From positions 75,650-139,649 of the forward strand of contig QZCP01000445.1 of the NCBI GenBank assembly GCA_003956705.1: a DNA stretch of 64,000 bases. The letters run 5' to 3'. Shown here piece by piece: positions 1 to 13,800 of this stretch (positions are counted from its first letter, which is position 1; each line of letters starts with the position of its first letter). The notes under the pieces were generated by a model. The model did not search any database and had not been told where the DNA came from. It saw nothing but the letters and a program-made list of their open reading frames with translations. The stretch comes from Brevipalpus yothersi. Lineage: Eukaryota > Arthropoda > Arachnida > Trombidiformes > Tenuipalpidae. Made by a program: the position numbers and the translations under genes.

Positions 1-2658
1 ACGAATCACGATTCTAATACACTTGCTCTCTCTTTTTCTTTCTTTCTTTTTTCATAAATTACGAAAAAAAATCTCAGGTAATTCTTTTCCCTTTCATGAT
101 GGGCCATTTCAAGAACCCAGTTTCTCAAGTGTCTCAACCTTGTGAGAATTCCTCTCTGGCCTATCTACATTTTCCATATCATTGTATCTCATTTTTTCCC
201 TTCAAGATATCGATTTGAATCAACCAATTACCTATGAATTGATTGAAAATTTCATTGAATCTCGATTGAGAAAAAGACGAATTCATACAACAACTGACTT
301 GGCCCATACTCATTGAGAATATTGATGTATACAAATGATCCGATATATTACTGTATCGCTACTGTACTAACAAGGTAGAAGAAAACTTTCATACATCAAG
401 TACTCCTTAAAACTGCTCGTCAGCAATCGGATGCTTTTTAGGTCATGTTTCGTGTGTGTTCAATTTCCATCATAACAAGTGTGGTTGGACACTCTCTTGT
501 TTTTAGCCATTGAAGCATGTGGGTGCCTTGTAATAGATACTCAGATTGTTTGCACTTCTTTTTCCATTCACTTTTCTCTTATTTTCACTCAAAATTTAAT
601 CATGTAAATCACTATAGATAGACATGAATGATCACATATACATACACTCATACCAACAATCCTCTCTCTCTTTTCCTTTCTTTTTCATTGAAATTATGTA
701 TCTCAAGGGGACATGTTATACTGTATGTCTGGAATTCATGCTATTGCTAAAACAATGACAACATTCAACTAGGATGTATCATTGGAAGAGAAAGAAATGA
801 GAATGGCATGATCATGACGATATTGAATTATGGATGCTTCGGCAGAGTCTGTTAAATGGATGTGAGAAAGAAAGAGAAAGAGAAAACGAAAAAAGATGAA
901 ACAATAAGCGTTGGCTGAAGACAATCGGAAATCGGTTTTCAACTACTACTATAACACATTTTATTACCGATTCAAATCGAATACATTATAACGATGAGAT
1001 GATAACATTGAGATGTACAAAGTGAATTTTAGCAGCACGATGATACAGTATGCCTCATCCTACACCATTCAAGGCTCGAAATTCTTAATTCTTCTCAATC
1101 ATCTTATGGTCATACGCATTTGGTTAAGCATGGCGATTGCTTCGTTGTGGCTATCAGGCTAAATTATTCTTTCGCTTTCTTATTGAAAAAGAGAGAGAAA
1201 AAGAGAGAGAGCATCTTTGCATATTCATTAAGCATATACATTTACACTATTTGCATGATATATTCGAATTCTCATCATTCATGGCTAACATGGGATGTAA
1301 ATAGGAATGGCTGCAACAATGTGCTTGAATTTGTGGTAATTCGCGCGAAATAGAATATATCATACAGTTTATCAGATAAAATCCATGATCGTGTAAAGCT
1401 GTGCTTCTGAACACCTCGAGATGTTTAATTAAACATGGCATCATCTGCTGTGTTTATGAGTGTAATGTTACTTTCATCTTTTTCATGTTCATCATCTTTT
1501 TCTAAGTTGATGAGAAATCGAAAAATTGTGAACATTTGCTCTTCTACCATAATATATTGTGTGTAATTATCATGTGATATAATACTTATGCTCTCTTCTA
1601 CTCACTCCGGTTCCTGTTTCGAATTATACTAAAAATCTGTCAGAATTTTCGTAGCTTCATCCACGATTCAAGATGATTCGTGAACGATTCGCCCAGTGAA
1701 TATGAAATCATCATCTCTCTCCTCTGAACAACAACAATGATTGAAAAAAATAACTGTACATGCTAATACGCACAAACACCATCGTTCAGTATGTGTGGAT
1801 TCCTAGGAGCAAAAAGAAGAATGAATATTTACACATGTATAGTACTTCTCTCCTCTTTCCATGTTGGGACATTTGAATAAGTAGATACACATCTCATTTG
1901 CCAATCAATTTTGTTCGATTTTCATGTTGATTTATAGACTTTTCTTCTTCCATCCTGAATAAGTTTACTTAATTGTGCCAATTTAATTTTTTTTTTCGTG
2001 TTCAACAATATTGTGTCCAGTGAATATTAACTCTCGCCTCCATATAAACACAATCATGACTAATATTCAACCTCATCAATTTTTGACACACTCAGCAATG
2101 ATTATGTATTTGAAAAGTTTCATTTCCACTGGATTCTTTCCATTTATTCATGACAGATTCATGAAATAGCTTTTCATAGTGAAGAGAGAGAGAAAAAAGG
2201 ATTCCAATGATGAAAAGTATTCTCTCTCACTTTTTATATGTGATCTCAATCAATCGATTGTTTTTTACTTTCACTCGATAAATGAGTTGACGTTGAAAAA
2301 GGCTCTCACCAACAATTTTCTCCCTCATTTTTACCTCTCTCTTTCTCTCTCTCTCTCTCGTGCTTATTATTATAACTGTTATTATTAGTGTTATTGGCAT
2401 GTTCGCACCTTTTTATCCCAGAGCACTTTTGTTTTTATGTTCAACAAGGTGATCAAACATCATTCCGTGATTAGTGCTTTTTAGTTTTACTTCTCTTGTG
2501 AAATTATTATTACCTAATTGTAAATGTATATGTAAATGATACATACGTAATATTTTAAGTTGAAAAATTTTTTGCTTATCTATGAGTGATAATAATCGTT
2601 GATTAATATCTGTTCAACTCTCTCTCTATCTTCTGAACTCAAAAACGTACTCATCATC
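1..2658. other. Gene-poor left flank
   Basis: No open frame here reads like a protein family and no convincing start-plus-donor exon was found on either strand. The DNA is AT-rich with short pyrimidine runs. It may be promoter, 5' UTR or intron of the WDR47-like gene to the right. If a long WDR47 isoform exists, its LisH/CTLH exons would lie at or beyond this edge. Confidence 0.5.
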
Positions 2659-2892
2659 ATGATGGGTACTTCAACGGCAACTTCACATCCATCGTTTTAT
2701 CGAATGATACCAGAATGGGAATCTCGAGTACTTAATTCGAAAAGAACTTCAGCACTAGCACTTCATCATTTTCGGATATGTCCAATGAGAGAAGCCATTC
2801 GCCTACGCAAACCATGTTCATCGATCAATAATATCACTTATTCAAAGATACCAGTTTTGAGTACTTCAACACTTTCATTACGATGTTGTCAT
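2659..2892 (+). CDS. Candidate alternative first coding exon (A) of WDR47-like gene
   Basis: The open frame starts at a double ATG (2659, 2662) and ends exactly at a GTAAGT donor (2893) after 78 whole codons, so it is phase 0. The next recognised coding exon on this strand (7437) also begins in phase 0, so exon A can be spliced to it. The encoded segment is basic and Ser/Cys-rich with no recognised domain. It would give a short WDR47 isoform of about 429 residues. Exon assignment is inferred from phase and splice consensus only; RNA could show that it belongs to something else. Confidence 0.4.
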
Positions 2893-3742
2893 GTAAGTTT
2901 TCCCTCCAAAAAATGAAAGGAACGGAAAAAAAATTTCCTCTTCTTTTCATGGCTTATTTGAATATTCAAATGTGTGTGAAAATTGTGCTTTCTGTGAAAA
3001 CAATTATCTTTATATGATCATTGTTTGTCTTGAAATATCTGGAAAATGAATGAGGAGGACGTTGCTGTTGTTGTTATCGTTGAGAGAAAGCTGAACATTC
3101 TGTTAACTATTCTCGAAGATTGATGCTTCGTTACGATTTGATAAGCTAACTGTACTTACGATCGTTAGTGTACAACATCGTTTTATCAATTTTCACGTTT
3201 CAATAGGCGTGTGGCCATGAGAATGATTCCTATGATTGTGTCCGATCAGCTTTTGACATTGTTTGATGGCCTAATATTTTTTTCGATACGCACCAAAATC
3301 AATGCATGTTCCATATTGTAATTAACAATCGTGTCCGATTGCCTTACTGGGTTATGTGGCTATTGATTGCACTATCACTCACTGATTTGCATATTTTTGA
3401 AACCTATTAAATCATAATCATCACAAGGTTCTCTCCTGAAAGGTCACTGAACGACCTGGGACAGGCAGGTGTTGAATATAGCAACAACAAAAATCAATCA
3501 TGGTCATGTGAATCTATGAAGAAGAGAGAAAAAAAAAACAAAGTCAGCTCTCTATGAGCTCATGAATTCCATGAACGACATCGACACATGATCAAAATGC
3601 TTGAACATGTCTTTCTCTCATACAATTACTAGTACAGTTATAGTTGAAAGATTATTTTCTCAATTCTTGTACATATGCACATTGTACTTCAGTGAGCTAA
3701 GCTCTCTTCAAAATGAAAAACTCAAATCATCATGATGAAGAT

Positions 3743-3743
<1 letters not shown>

Positions 3744-3796
<53 letters not shown>
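3744..3796. repeat. (GA)n microsatellite
   Basis: Uninterrupted GA dinucleotide run of about 53 bases, read directly from the sequence. The apparent leucine-serine ORF on the minus strand here is a repeat artefact. Confidence 0.95.
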
Positions 3797-3799
<3 letters not shown>

Positions 3800-5371
3800 A
3801 AGTATTCTCTCTTGTCATCTTTTGATGATGAAATTCATTAGACAATAAAAATAAGAATAGAGATTGTGTCTTCATATCCTTCCTCTTTCTTGTCTCATTG
3901 TCTCTCACTTGATTGGAGTTCTTCTTTTTTCCTTCAAGTTTTAGCAATAGTTGATGTGTATTTTATCGGATGTGGGCAAAAAAATATTTCAATATTAAGA
4001 ATATGTGTATCTGATGAACACTAATATAAACCATCAGCAGAGAAGTTACTGAATTTTATCTACCCGAAAATCTTCCCTACCAAGTGAATGTCCAATCTGG
4101 AGATAAAATATTGAATCGTATCCAAATAGCTTACCATAACCACCATGATCACTCACACACACACTTCCACCACTATCAACCTATCCATCAGAATAGCCTC
4201 GTGAGACCATTGTTTTTCTTCTTCCACTTGTGAGTTTAGCCAAAAGCATCAATAGCTGTGCACGCCAAGCTGTATGAATGTATGTATGTACCTTTAGTTT
4301 ATTTAATTGACTTCACCTGTTTATCATTGAAGAGAGTGAGGAGTGAAGGCGAAATATGAGAGAAAGAGAAACACAAGAAATGAGTCTAGCCGAATGTTGA
4401 TCCAAAGGCCAACATCATCATCATCGTAATTTTCAATATTGTCTGATTTATGTATCCACCAAACAAGTGTGTGAACATTACACTGAATCACATAAATTTT
4501 GGACTCATATCATTTTGGATCTTCTATTCTTAATCGAAAGTTCTGTGTATATGTGTTCATGAAATCAATTATTTTTTTGCACTTCTCGAATTGATGCTGA
4601 TGTTTTTCTATCAGAACTTTGACACACAAGCCATATTACACTACTGTAACTACCAACTACTACTACAACTACTTCACCCTCATCAATATTCAAGGATCAC
4701 AATTACATGTTAACATAATCTGTTTCCAGTTAGTGAGCTTTCATAGTGTTGTGAGTGAGCTGAGCAAGTCCATCTTGTTACTCATTAAACACCCGAAAAA
4801 ACTGAATCAATTTTTTTAACCATTCGTTAACAAGAGACTGTGTTTGGAAAAGCAAAGAAAAAAGTTTTAAAAAATCATTTTTCATTTCTTGTGGTGATAT
4901 TAGAAAAAAAATTTTCTTCTTCTTCTCAATGATAATGATATTAATTCAAGAGTCATCTTTAAAATTGAAACTCTCTATCAATATGCTTGATTGATGATGT
5001 GAACAATATTCGAAGAGTTGCTAATCGAGTTCGTACACAAAAAAAATCAATTCGTAATCAATGTCCAGTCGTGATCTCTTTCTTTCTTACTGGAGGCTAT
5101 TGATCTGATCATTTCTCTTGATCTTGTGTTCACTGACCAGTTTGTTTATATATTTGTCTTTAAATTCAATTGCCAAGTTAATACAATTGATGTGAAAAAC
5201 AATTCTCTTCTCTTCTCTTTTCTACCTGTGTGTTGAGTAACGGTGAAGATGGTGATGATCAATTGATGATGATCACCATCAGTCGCTAACTTAATCTTGA
5301 TCTCTATCATCATCACCACAACCATCACACTTGGTTCATTGATTTTCTATCGAAAAAAAGAGAAATACCAC

Positions 5372-5373
<2 letters not shown>

Positions 5374-5406
<33 letters not shown>
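5374..5406. repeat. (AC)n microsatellite
   Basis: Perfect AC dinucleotide run of about 33 bases, roughly 150 bp upstream of candidate WDR47 first exon B. Translation gives a meaningless His-Thr repeat. Confidence 0.95.
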
Positions 5407-5409
<3 letters not shown>

Positions 5410-5559
5410 CATCCTCCTCAATTGTCAAATTGCCCAACCTGTATCATCATCAACATCCACCTCCTTCTATCCTCCACACTGTATCATCATTATATTTAAC
5501 TTAATCCTCCTCCTTCTCCACCTCTTACCCCCCGAAAAAAATTCTGAGAAATCTTCGAA

Positions 5560-8500
5560 ATGGAATTCATTCGAGCATATTCTCCAGCCGCTCTCAAACG
5601 ACCGATACACGTTCGTTACGACGACATAATACCACAACACAGTAATTTTTATTTCATGGGTCTATACAAATCTCGTAGTCCCAGCCAATCACGATCCACA
5701 TCTCGTGCCAGTGGATCACATCATCAACACCATCAACACCATTGTCGACCATCAACAAACACATCTCTTGTATCGTTCTCTGATTCCTGTCCCATTCATT
5801 CATCATGTTGCTACAGTTATCGTAATGTTACCATTGTAAGTTTATTTTCAGCCTCTGTGAGTATGTGTGTTTGCATCGAGATCACTTACACACATGCTTT
5901 TCTTATCAATGTTTTGTTTTCCATGATAACCCAATCAATCGGAAGTGAATGAGTTCATTGATATATCTTTTCGATTAGAGTAGATTATGTGTGTGTTTAC
6001 CATGATAGTTTCAATTCAAGATCAAAACTCAGAAAATATTTGTTCTTCAACAACATTCTTTCTTTTTTTTCGTTTCAATACGCCCAACATTCTCATATTC
6101 GGATCATCGTTCAAATATTCACACTTCAATGTGAACAGTTAGAACATTTTAACTGTACATGTCCAGTTGAAAGATCAAGGCTAATATGTTAGTCACTCTT
6201 GATATGTGTTGTGTTGTGTGAATACCTTTTTGACCACGCTGAGTCAGTTGATTTATTTATTGATTCCCACAAATTCCCTAAATTGGTTAAAAGCGATTGG
6301 CGAAGCTGGAATACAAATTGAGTTCAATCGATGAGATTGCTGTTACAGTGATCATCGATACTTATTGCCATCCGTTAGATGTACGGAAGCGATTACTTCC
6401 AGTCTGTATATGATTAATTGTTGTTGAGTGAAGAAAATTCCTGAGTTCATTTTATTATGACTTTAGACTATGAGTGTGTATGTGTGTATGTTTATGAGAA
6501 AGAGGAGGAAATATTTCAAGTTGTCAAGAGAGAAAAATATTTTACCCCACTCAAACCGTGCTATGAATATTGTTTCCAAAATGAATAATTATCAAATCAT
6601 ATTACGTGCTGAATCGAATGCTCATATCATGAATAGTTTCGACTCTGGCATTAGTAGTTCTCTTTATATTCAGATCAGGTAGATGTCTCATTTAAGAGGT
6701 CATCAATGAGTTAAAGTGTGTCAAAAGATATTGAGGAAACGATAATCTAGGACCCAATATTGGGACCAATTGCTGATTATTTTGCCAGACACTTGCTCTT
6801 TTCTCATACATTTTCCACATTCTAACTCAATGATGCTCAGTTTGAGTTATTGTGGAGTCGAGATTCATGGTGAATGAATAATTTCTGGACATATCTTGCT
6901 CTAAAAAAGATTCAAGATCAACCATAAATCCATCGAAATTGAAAATTAGATCAAATGGTGAGAAGAAACGATAATGATAGCACTTTTGAAAATCTATCAT
7001 TTGGGAGCAAACAAACTTTAAAAGTTGGAGATCACATTTTTTTCACGATTTTAATTGTTCAACACTGTTCATCTGTAAAGTTAAATCAAAGCCCAATTGT
7101 CAAGTAGATTCTCACTCTTGTCTCTCTCTCTCTCTTGGCAAATGAATTAACTTTATACATTTGAACTCGATAGAAACTTGATCTTATTGAATCGTTGAAT
7201 GTGTTTTGAGTGAACTTTCACTTAATCTTGAAGAGTGAAAGATCGTGGCTGTTCATCTCTAATGCTATTGCACTTTCAAGTAGTGCAATATGAGTATCAC
7301 TTTGACGAAACTCATTCAAAGTCAGGTATTCTCAGCTAGAAGAGAATTTTTTTTCTGTTTTAAACTTGGAATAATTGGTCTGATTCATAGCAAATTTATG
7401 TGAGATATTTTTGTTTCTTTTTCTTCTCTCTTCCAGCATGGACCAGGTTCCAAGAGCTTATCCAGTAGCACAAATACACTTTATAGTGATAAAAAATCAC
7501 ATTTCGTCCCATTGTGCCAACTTGATGACCTACAGGCCATTCGTGCGGCCGAATTTCATCCTCGAGGACGATTGTATGCTGTTGGATCTAATTCCAAGTC
7601 TCTTCGAATATGTGAATATCCTAAAAGTTACGAGTTGAAAGGGCTCAGGTATTTTCAATTTGATTGTATATTATTTAATCACGATTATTTTCCATTTATC
7701 ATGCATCATTCGAAACATAGTTCTCAATGTTCAATGTTTTTTGCTTCGTTTTTTTTCTCTTTACCTGCTCATACCTAAAACGCCCATAGAAGTGATCATG
7801 AAACGGAAGCACCTGTTATCGTATTGAAGAAACAGAATCATCACAGAGGTTCCATATACTGTATTGGCTGGAATGCATCAGGAGATCTGATAGCAACTGG
7901 TTCCAATGATAAAAGTGTGAGAATGATGCGCTTTGATGCAGATAAATGTGATTTTGTTGGTCCTGAGGTTGAATTATCGATGCACGACGGAACTGTGAGA
8001 GATGTATGCTTTATGGAAGATCTAACTAATGGATCAAATTTATTGATTTCGGCTGGAGCTGGTGATTGTAGGATATACATTACCGATTGTGAAACTGCAA
8101 CACCATTCCATTCACTTTCAGGACACAAAGGTCAGTGAACTTTCAACTCATTTTTGTTCAACTCATGAAAATGAACTCTCCAGACTATGAAAAAATTTCA
8201 TCTATCAATCATAAGTTTCACCCAAGTCTGAGTGTTAATTTATCCATATCATAATTCTCGCAAAGTTATCAGATTGTGTGAATCCAGATCTCTGAATCTT
8301 TTCAATGCCAAGCTTCTTGTTATTTTCTTGGTACAGGAGCCTAATCGAACTCTAAGCACTAAGGTTACCATAGAATGTGGAAACCTTACATCATCTATTG
8401 TTAGGAAAACAAGAAGCTCTATGTATTCCTGATTAACTTTTCTTAGAAATGAGATTATTGATAATCAGAAAAGAATTCAGATATTCAGATATTCAGGGGT

Positions 8501-9462
8501 ACCATTGTTGTTTTATGGGACTACCGTTTTTATATCAGCATTTAATTCATCATATGGTTGAATTGGATACTCTCTTTTCTATTTGACATGAAAAATTTGC
8601 TCATTCTAAGAAAATATTGTTATTTGTGAGGTACGGTTAATGATCTCTCACTCAACAGCTAGGTAATCTGTATTGTATATTCATTCATCTTCAAATGTCA
8701 ACCTTTTGGTAATACAATCTTATACATGAATTTGATTATAATTCGGTAAAGTTGTTAAGTCATGTTGGAATAACTTGAATGACTTTGCAAAGCAAAAAAT
8801 GGTCGAAACTTAACACCACACGATTTGATGATGTCCTGGATCACAATAATCTTAAGCATTAACATTTGTCTAATATTAACTGTTCCTGATACAGGTCCCA
8901 TTTTGACGATGCATACATGGGGTGGTGCAATGTTTGTTACTGGATCCACTGATCGAACAACACGATTTTGGGACTTGAGATCACGCGATTGTGTCAATAT
9001 GGTTGCAGCACCACCAACAGCGGGCTCAGTTCATGGTAAATATTGGATCATATTCGATGAAAAGGAATGATGATTGCATATTTTATTGAACATTTTTCAG
9101 GTACCTCTGTTACTGCAGTTTGTGTGGATCCATCTGGTCGCTTGTTGGTCTCTGGACATGAGGATTCCAATGTGATGCTTTACGATATTCGAGGAAATCG
9201 CATGATCCAAACTATTCGTCCACATCTTTCCGAAGTTCGAAGTATTCGATTCTCACCGAAAGCATATTACATGTTAACAGGAGGCTATGATAATAAGGTT
9301 GTTCTTACCGATCTGCAAGGTGATCTAACCCAACCTGTGCCAAGTATTGTGGTGGCCGAACATAAGGACAAAGTTATCCAGGCACGTTGGCATCCAACTG
9401 ATTTCACTTTCCTATCCACCTCAGCTGATCGTTCAGCAATACTATGGGCAATGGCCAGCTAA
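5560..9462 (+). CDS. WDR47: WDR47-like protein, WD40-repeat C-terminal half (short isoform)
   Basis: Exons: 5560-5835 (alternative first exon B), 7437-7648, 7790-8130, 8895-9035, 9101-9462; phases match throughout, giving about 443 residues. From 7437 on the protein follows the WD40 propeller of WDR47/nemitin closely, with blocks such as AVGSNSKSLRICEYP, GSNDKSVRM, ISAGAGDCRIY, TRFWDLRS and a terminal SADRSAILWAMAS. WDR47 is a neuronal microtubule-associated protein needed for CAMSAP-dependent microtubule and axoneme organisation. Vertebrate WDR47 is roughly 900 residues with N-terminal LisH/CTLH domains; none are visible here, so this window either shows only a short isoform or the N-terminal exons lie to the left. 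Exon B is Ser/His-rich, of unknown role, and ends at a phase-0 GTAAGT. A possible AATAAA signal lies at 9783-9788. WD40 identity is very sure; the first exon is not. Confidence 0.85.
5836..7436 (+). other. Presumed WDR47 intron
   Basis: Lies between candidate exon B (donor GTAAGT at 5836) and the CTTCCAG acceptor before 7437. No conserved coding segment was seen. A short CT tract occurs near 7120-7134. Confidence 0.55.
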
Positions 9463-10070
9463 ATGATACTTACATTCCATTATCACTTACCATCTAGTGT
9501 TTTGAGTATTTCTCTTCCAGTGTTGTCCATTGATCGATTGATTTTCATGAGATTGTTTGAAACATTACCAGTGTTAATTTAACGCTGATCAAGCTCGGTG
9601 GGCTTTGATAGACAAATATGAGCTTTTTTCTCTAAACTTCAACACACACACAGCTTAACAAGAGTCATAATTTCCAATCAATATATCTAATATTAAAATA
9701 ATAATAATAATAATTTTGATGAAGAAGTGCCTTTCTCATCTGGTTCTTGATATGTAAAAACTTCTATCATAACATTCAATTAAATAAATCAATTCAAACT
9801 TAAGTTAAGGTGAGATACGCATTAATTGATGGATCAAAGCAACACCTCTGGCATATTGTTAGGACATTCCTAGAATCATTGTTTGAATTTTGTGAGCACA
9901 ATATAATATTATTCAGCCTAATAATGTAGCCTATTCCAACGTGTTGATTAGCTGATTGCTATTATTAGGACATCTGATTGGAGATCAGTTCGCTTTCAGA
10001 TTTATTGGAAATTACATTATCAAATGCCAATATCTGATAGCCATAGAACACCTGTTGGACCCTATTGAAC
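9463..10070. other. Intergenic region, WDR47 3' side
   Basis: AT-rich with an AATAAA-type signal at 9783-9788 that could serve WDR47. The second half should contain the promoter of the small gene starting at 10071. No further feature is seen. Confidence 0.6.
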
Positions 10071-10626
10071 ATGGAAAAAGTTGAAGACAGTGAAAATGAC
10101 AATATACCAGTTGCCTTGGGATTGAGATATAAGAAAGCTCGAGGTAGGTCATATTCTTATTCATTTTGAGAAGATGATCGATGCAACTCTTGATACGAAA
10201 ATTTTTTTTCCAGTTGAATTCGAATTAATTGCTGAAATGGAGAGAAACACTTCACAAACTAACCATCTCCATAGTGTTGTTCAAGAAAATAGTGATCAAA
10301 ATACGGTTTCTTCAGTCCAATTGGACAGTGAATCAAGATTTGAGAGAGATTCTAGCAGTGTAATTCGAGATGATGAAAATTGGATGCCAACACAATTAGC
10401 CAAGAAGAGCATTTTCCCGGAATACAGATCAGTTTCCACGCAAACAGATTTCCATGAGTTCAGTGTGTCCACAAATATCATCATGACTCGTGCTAGAAGA
10501 CTGCATGCCAAACGTTCTCAGTCAACCGGAAGTCGCTTCGAGAAGCCCACAACAGCTCGTCGAGATACACAAAAAGGAAAAGGTCATCGAAGAAATAATT
10601 CTCTACCCAAAGACTTCAGATTTTGA
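10071..10626 (+). CDS. Orphan protein, 161 aa, with TQT motif
   Basis: Two exons: 10071-10143 (ends phase 1 at GTAGGT) and 10214-10626 (acceptor TTTTTCCAG), joined in frame. The start is the only ATG that continues through the intron. The product is hydrophilic, with an acidic-to-basic gradient and a very basic C-terminus (RARRLHAKR, GKGHRRNN). No family is recognised. A short stretch, SVSTQTDF, contains the TQT core typical of dynein light chain LC8-binding motifs, so an LC8 interaction is a reasonable but unproven guess. It ends about 220 bp from the 3' end of CC2D2A on the opposite strand. An AATAAA signal lies at 10721-10726. Confidence 0.7.
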
Positions 10627-10847
10627 TTTTGACCTTCAGATGAGAACAGATTTCTAATGTTCTAATTTTGAGAGCTGTTTTTGATCTTAAGGTGTTGAAG
10701 ATAGCGATGAGAGGAATGAAAATAAAAATTTGTGCTGATAAAACTTGACAATTTTTTCCTACTAAAAGATTTTATCATATTCCATGGTTATGATCTACTT
10801 TATTCACGAGAATATTGAATTAACTCAGCAAGATAGATGTTAATTTT

Positions 10848-13800
10848 TTAGACATCTCTTAAAAGTGCTACAGCATAAACCCAAACCGATAGCACATAGC
10901 ACGGATATGGATGAATGTATACGGCAATCGCAAAAGAGGCTTTCTCATCGTTGACAAGATGAATACCAGTTGAAAAAAGTTTATCAATTATGGCTTTTGA
11001 GGTACTGAATTGGCTATGGAAAGGATATCCGATTACCTGATAATAGAAATAACAGAAACAAAAATGAAAGTATAGAGTTTAGAATTCAGGTTGGTGATAA
11101 GAATGCGAAATGATAACGCTTCGGTTTATCTGAGACTCACCTTGTAAGCAGATAATATTGTTTTCAATTCTTGACCAATATCGATACTCTGGAATCGACC
11201 AACTCTCATCTCGAGTCTAAAGTGATTAAATATATAACCAATCAATCATTTTGGTTGTAATTGATGAGCATGACATACTTGGGCAATATTTTGCGTATCT
11301 GTTGGGTTACTGCACGATTGAAAAAAGTTTGAGATTTTTCACGCCATCCAATAAGACATTCACACAAATGTCTCTCCAGTTCAATTTGAAGTTGACGAAC
11401 ATACTCTAAATCTGGTGATTCGTAGTTGATCGTTTCTGGCTATCGTAAATAGAATATTCAGTATATATATAGTTATTCAGTATATATATTATATATTCAA
11501 TATATTCAGTTCTCGAATTTATCAATGTGATTATGTGAAGCATATTCTTACCTGAACAGTAGGAAGTCTTGGATTGGGAAATTTTCGATTGAACAATGGC
11601 CGCCAATCGGAGGTTTTGTTTAAATCATAATTGAGTCGATTCGGATGTTCCTGCTTTTGGGCATTTGCATAAACCTATGAAGAGTTAGTAATCATAATTA
11701 ACTCATTTCTAAAATCAATTCTTGGAGGCAAATGTATCCTACATTTTCACTAGTAAAAATTGTCCCAATAGCATGTAGAGGAATATAGCTATCACGAATG
11801 TTAAATTTTTCACCGGTCATTGGATTCCAAATAGATGGCTCTTGTCCTGTAAATTCCCAGACAATCACATAGGCAGTCGGTCCTTCAGGAATTCCTAAAC
11901 CCAAAACTATACCAGCTCTTTTGCCGAGATACAGAAGAAAATTGCACAAAAGTATCGCATGTTCCTCCTCATCACCTATCAGCATGTCCAAAAATTGATT
12001 AGCATTTGACCAAATATCACCAGCACCTGTGATTGCTATACTATCTGGTATTGAAGGTATTAGAGAAATGAATCTCGCCAATCGGAATGCAGCCTCATCG
12101 ATGTAGGTTAAATTTTGGATCAAAGAATCGGGAGGCTTAATTGGACTGAGGTATCGTGTAATGGTGACATTTTGAGCATTCAAATCCACAGCCAAGGCAC
12201 GTATCAATCGATGAGGAAATTCTCCTCTCAATTGAATTTCCCAACGTTTTGTGTGATTCAAAATTTCACCAGATTCCAGGGATTCACACTGTTCAATATT
12301 GAAATATGATTTGAATCAAATAAATTGAATAATTGGACGTCTAATCATACCTTAATTATTGGATGCTTTGGTCGGGGAAGATCTGGCTCAATGGAGAAGA
12401 ATATCGTTAAATAGGCGTTCAAAGAGCTTTGTATTTCGGTTGGAATTTGTTGGGTTAAATGACCAAAGCCTCCATCATATCGATATCCGATCAAATTGGG
12501 ATGCATATTCAATTTGAACCTTCCTCCGATTTTCGAATTCAAGTAGAGAGTTGAGAATGGAATACTCATCGAACCAAGAAAACGACGTTTCACATGTTTT
12601 TTTGAGTCATCCTCAGACTCGGACAGTTGATCATACAGATTTACGTAGATGGAATCGTCAATTGTGGCGAGATTAGAAGGTGAAAAATCGTTATTTGGTA
12701 TCCTGAGAATTTGAATTAGAATTTGATAACTGTGGTCATAAGTTCAGTAAATTTCGACTCACTTGACACCAAAAGTCAGTGTTTCATCCCATGATGGCTG
12801 AGCCCCTGCACTAGGATTGGTTTTACGACATTGTTTTTGAAAAAAGACTTCAATTATGGAGTTAACTTTGTTCGAAATCAAAGGATCTGAAAAAATGAAG
12901 AGGCGAGGGTGACATGAACATTATAAAAGAAATGAACGTAAACTCTGACTTTTGTGAATTGAAAACTCAATGAATAGTAGTTCTCATCACCAAATTTCGT
13001 GAATAGAGAAGTAATTCCAATTCTGACAAATTTTCAGTCTATTTCATGAGAATCTCAATTTTCTGAGTAGATATGGTATTTCAAACTTACCATCTTCCAC
13101 TCGAATTGGAATATTGAACCCACTAGCAACTGTTATGATAAGTTTGATGTTCCTCTGGTGTGAATAAGGTGTAAATTGCTTTTTTCCAGCCCGACGGCTT
13201 TGTGAATGGGCTTTAAGAGGATTGAAAGCCGTAAAAAGTTTCAATTTCCTGTGGAAGAAACCCAAATTCTTTGGTTTTCAAACTTTTACCATTTTTCAAG
13301 ACTCGATAGAACTTACTCTAATTGGAATTCCTCCTCTAAAACCATGTCCTCCCATGCTCGAGGCCTTTCGGTCATATTTTCCGCTAGATTTCGAACTTTT
13401 CGCTGAACTTTTCCCAGGATTGACATGGCTTTAGCTCGTTTTGACTCCAATCCTTTGAGTGATCGAATTGGTATCCGTTCAAGTCCACTTCTGTCAAGAA
13501 ATAATGATTTCGGAACCTCTCTTTCCAACAATGGAACTGATGTTCCTTCGATTTGACTGTCTCCTCGAGTTCGAAGTCGAATCATTTCGAATCGTAAATT
13601 ATTCACAAGCAATTCTGGATCACAAAATCTCAGTTCTCGCTCGATTGACTTCATGTCTGATTTGATAGTTCTTATTACTTTCTCTGAGGGCTTTGAAAGA
13701 GTGTTTGAAGTGTCTAGAGACTTATTAGACGCTAAAGTTTTCAGTAATTCAATGTTTTCAGCCTCATTTTGATCTAATTTATCCAAATCATATTCAATTT

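Larger units (their letters stand above)
2893..5559. other. Presumed intron/upstream DNA with GA repeat
   Basis: No coding exon is supported. The stretch holds a (GA)n microsatellite near 3744-3796 and a (CA)n tract near 5374-5406, separated by AT-rich unique sequence. It lies between the two candidate WDR47 first exons. Confidence 0.5.

Noticed and set aside
3708..3947. Minus-strand ORF rich in Leu-Ser across the GA tract
   Set aside because: It is a translation of the microsatellite; no domain, splice or start evidence.
5297..5629. Plus-strand ORF with His-Thr repeat
   Set aside because: Produced by the AC microsatellite and overlaps candidate WDR47 exon B in another frame.
11406..11606. 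Minus-strand ORF overlapping a CC2D2A exon and intron
   Set aside because: It reads through the intron in a frame other than CC2D2A; the spliced CC2D2A model explains the sequence fully.
11698..11742. Extension of CC2D2A exon 6 to a stop (…QELILEMS)
   Set aside because: Using the GTAGGA donor at 11742 keeps phase and joins to VYANAQ, matching the family; the read-through would end the protein 200 residues early.
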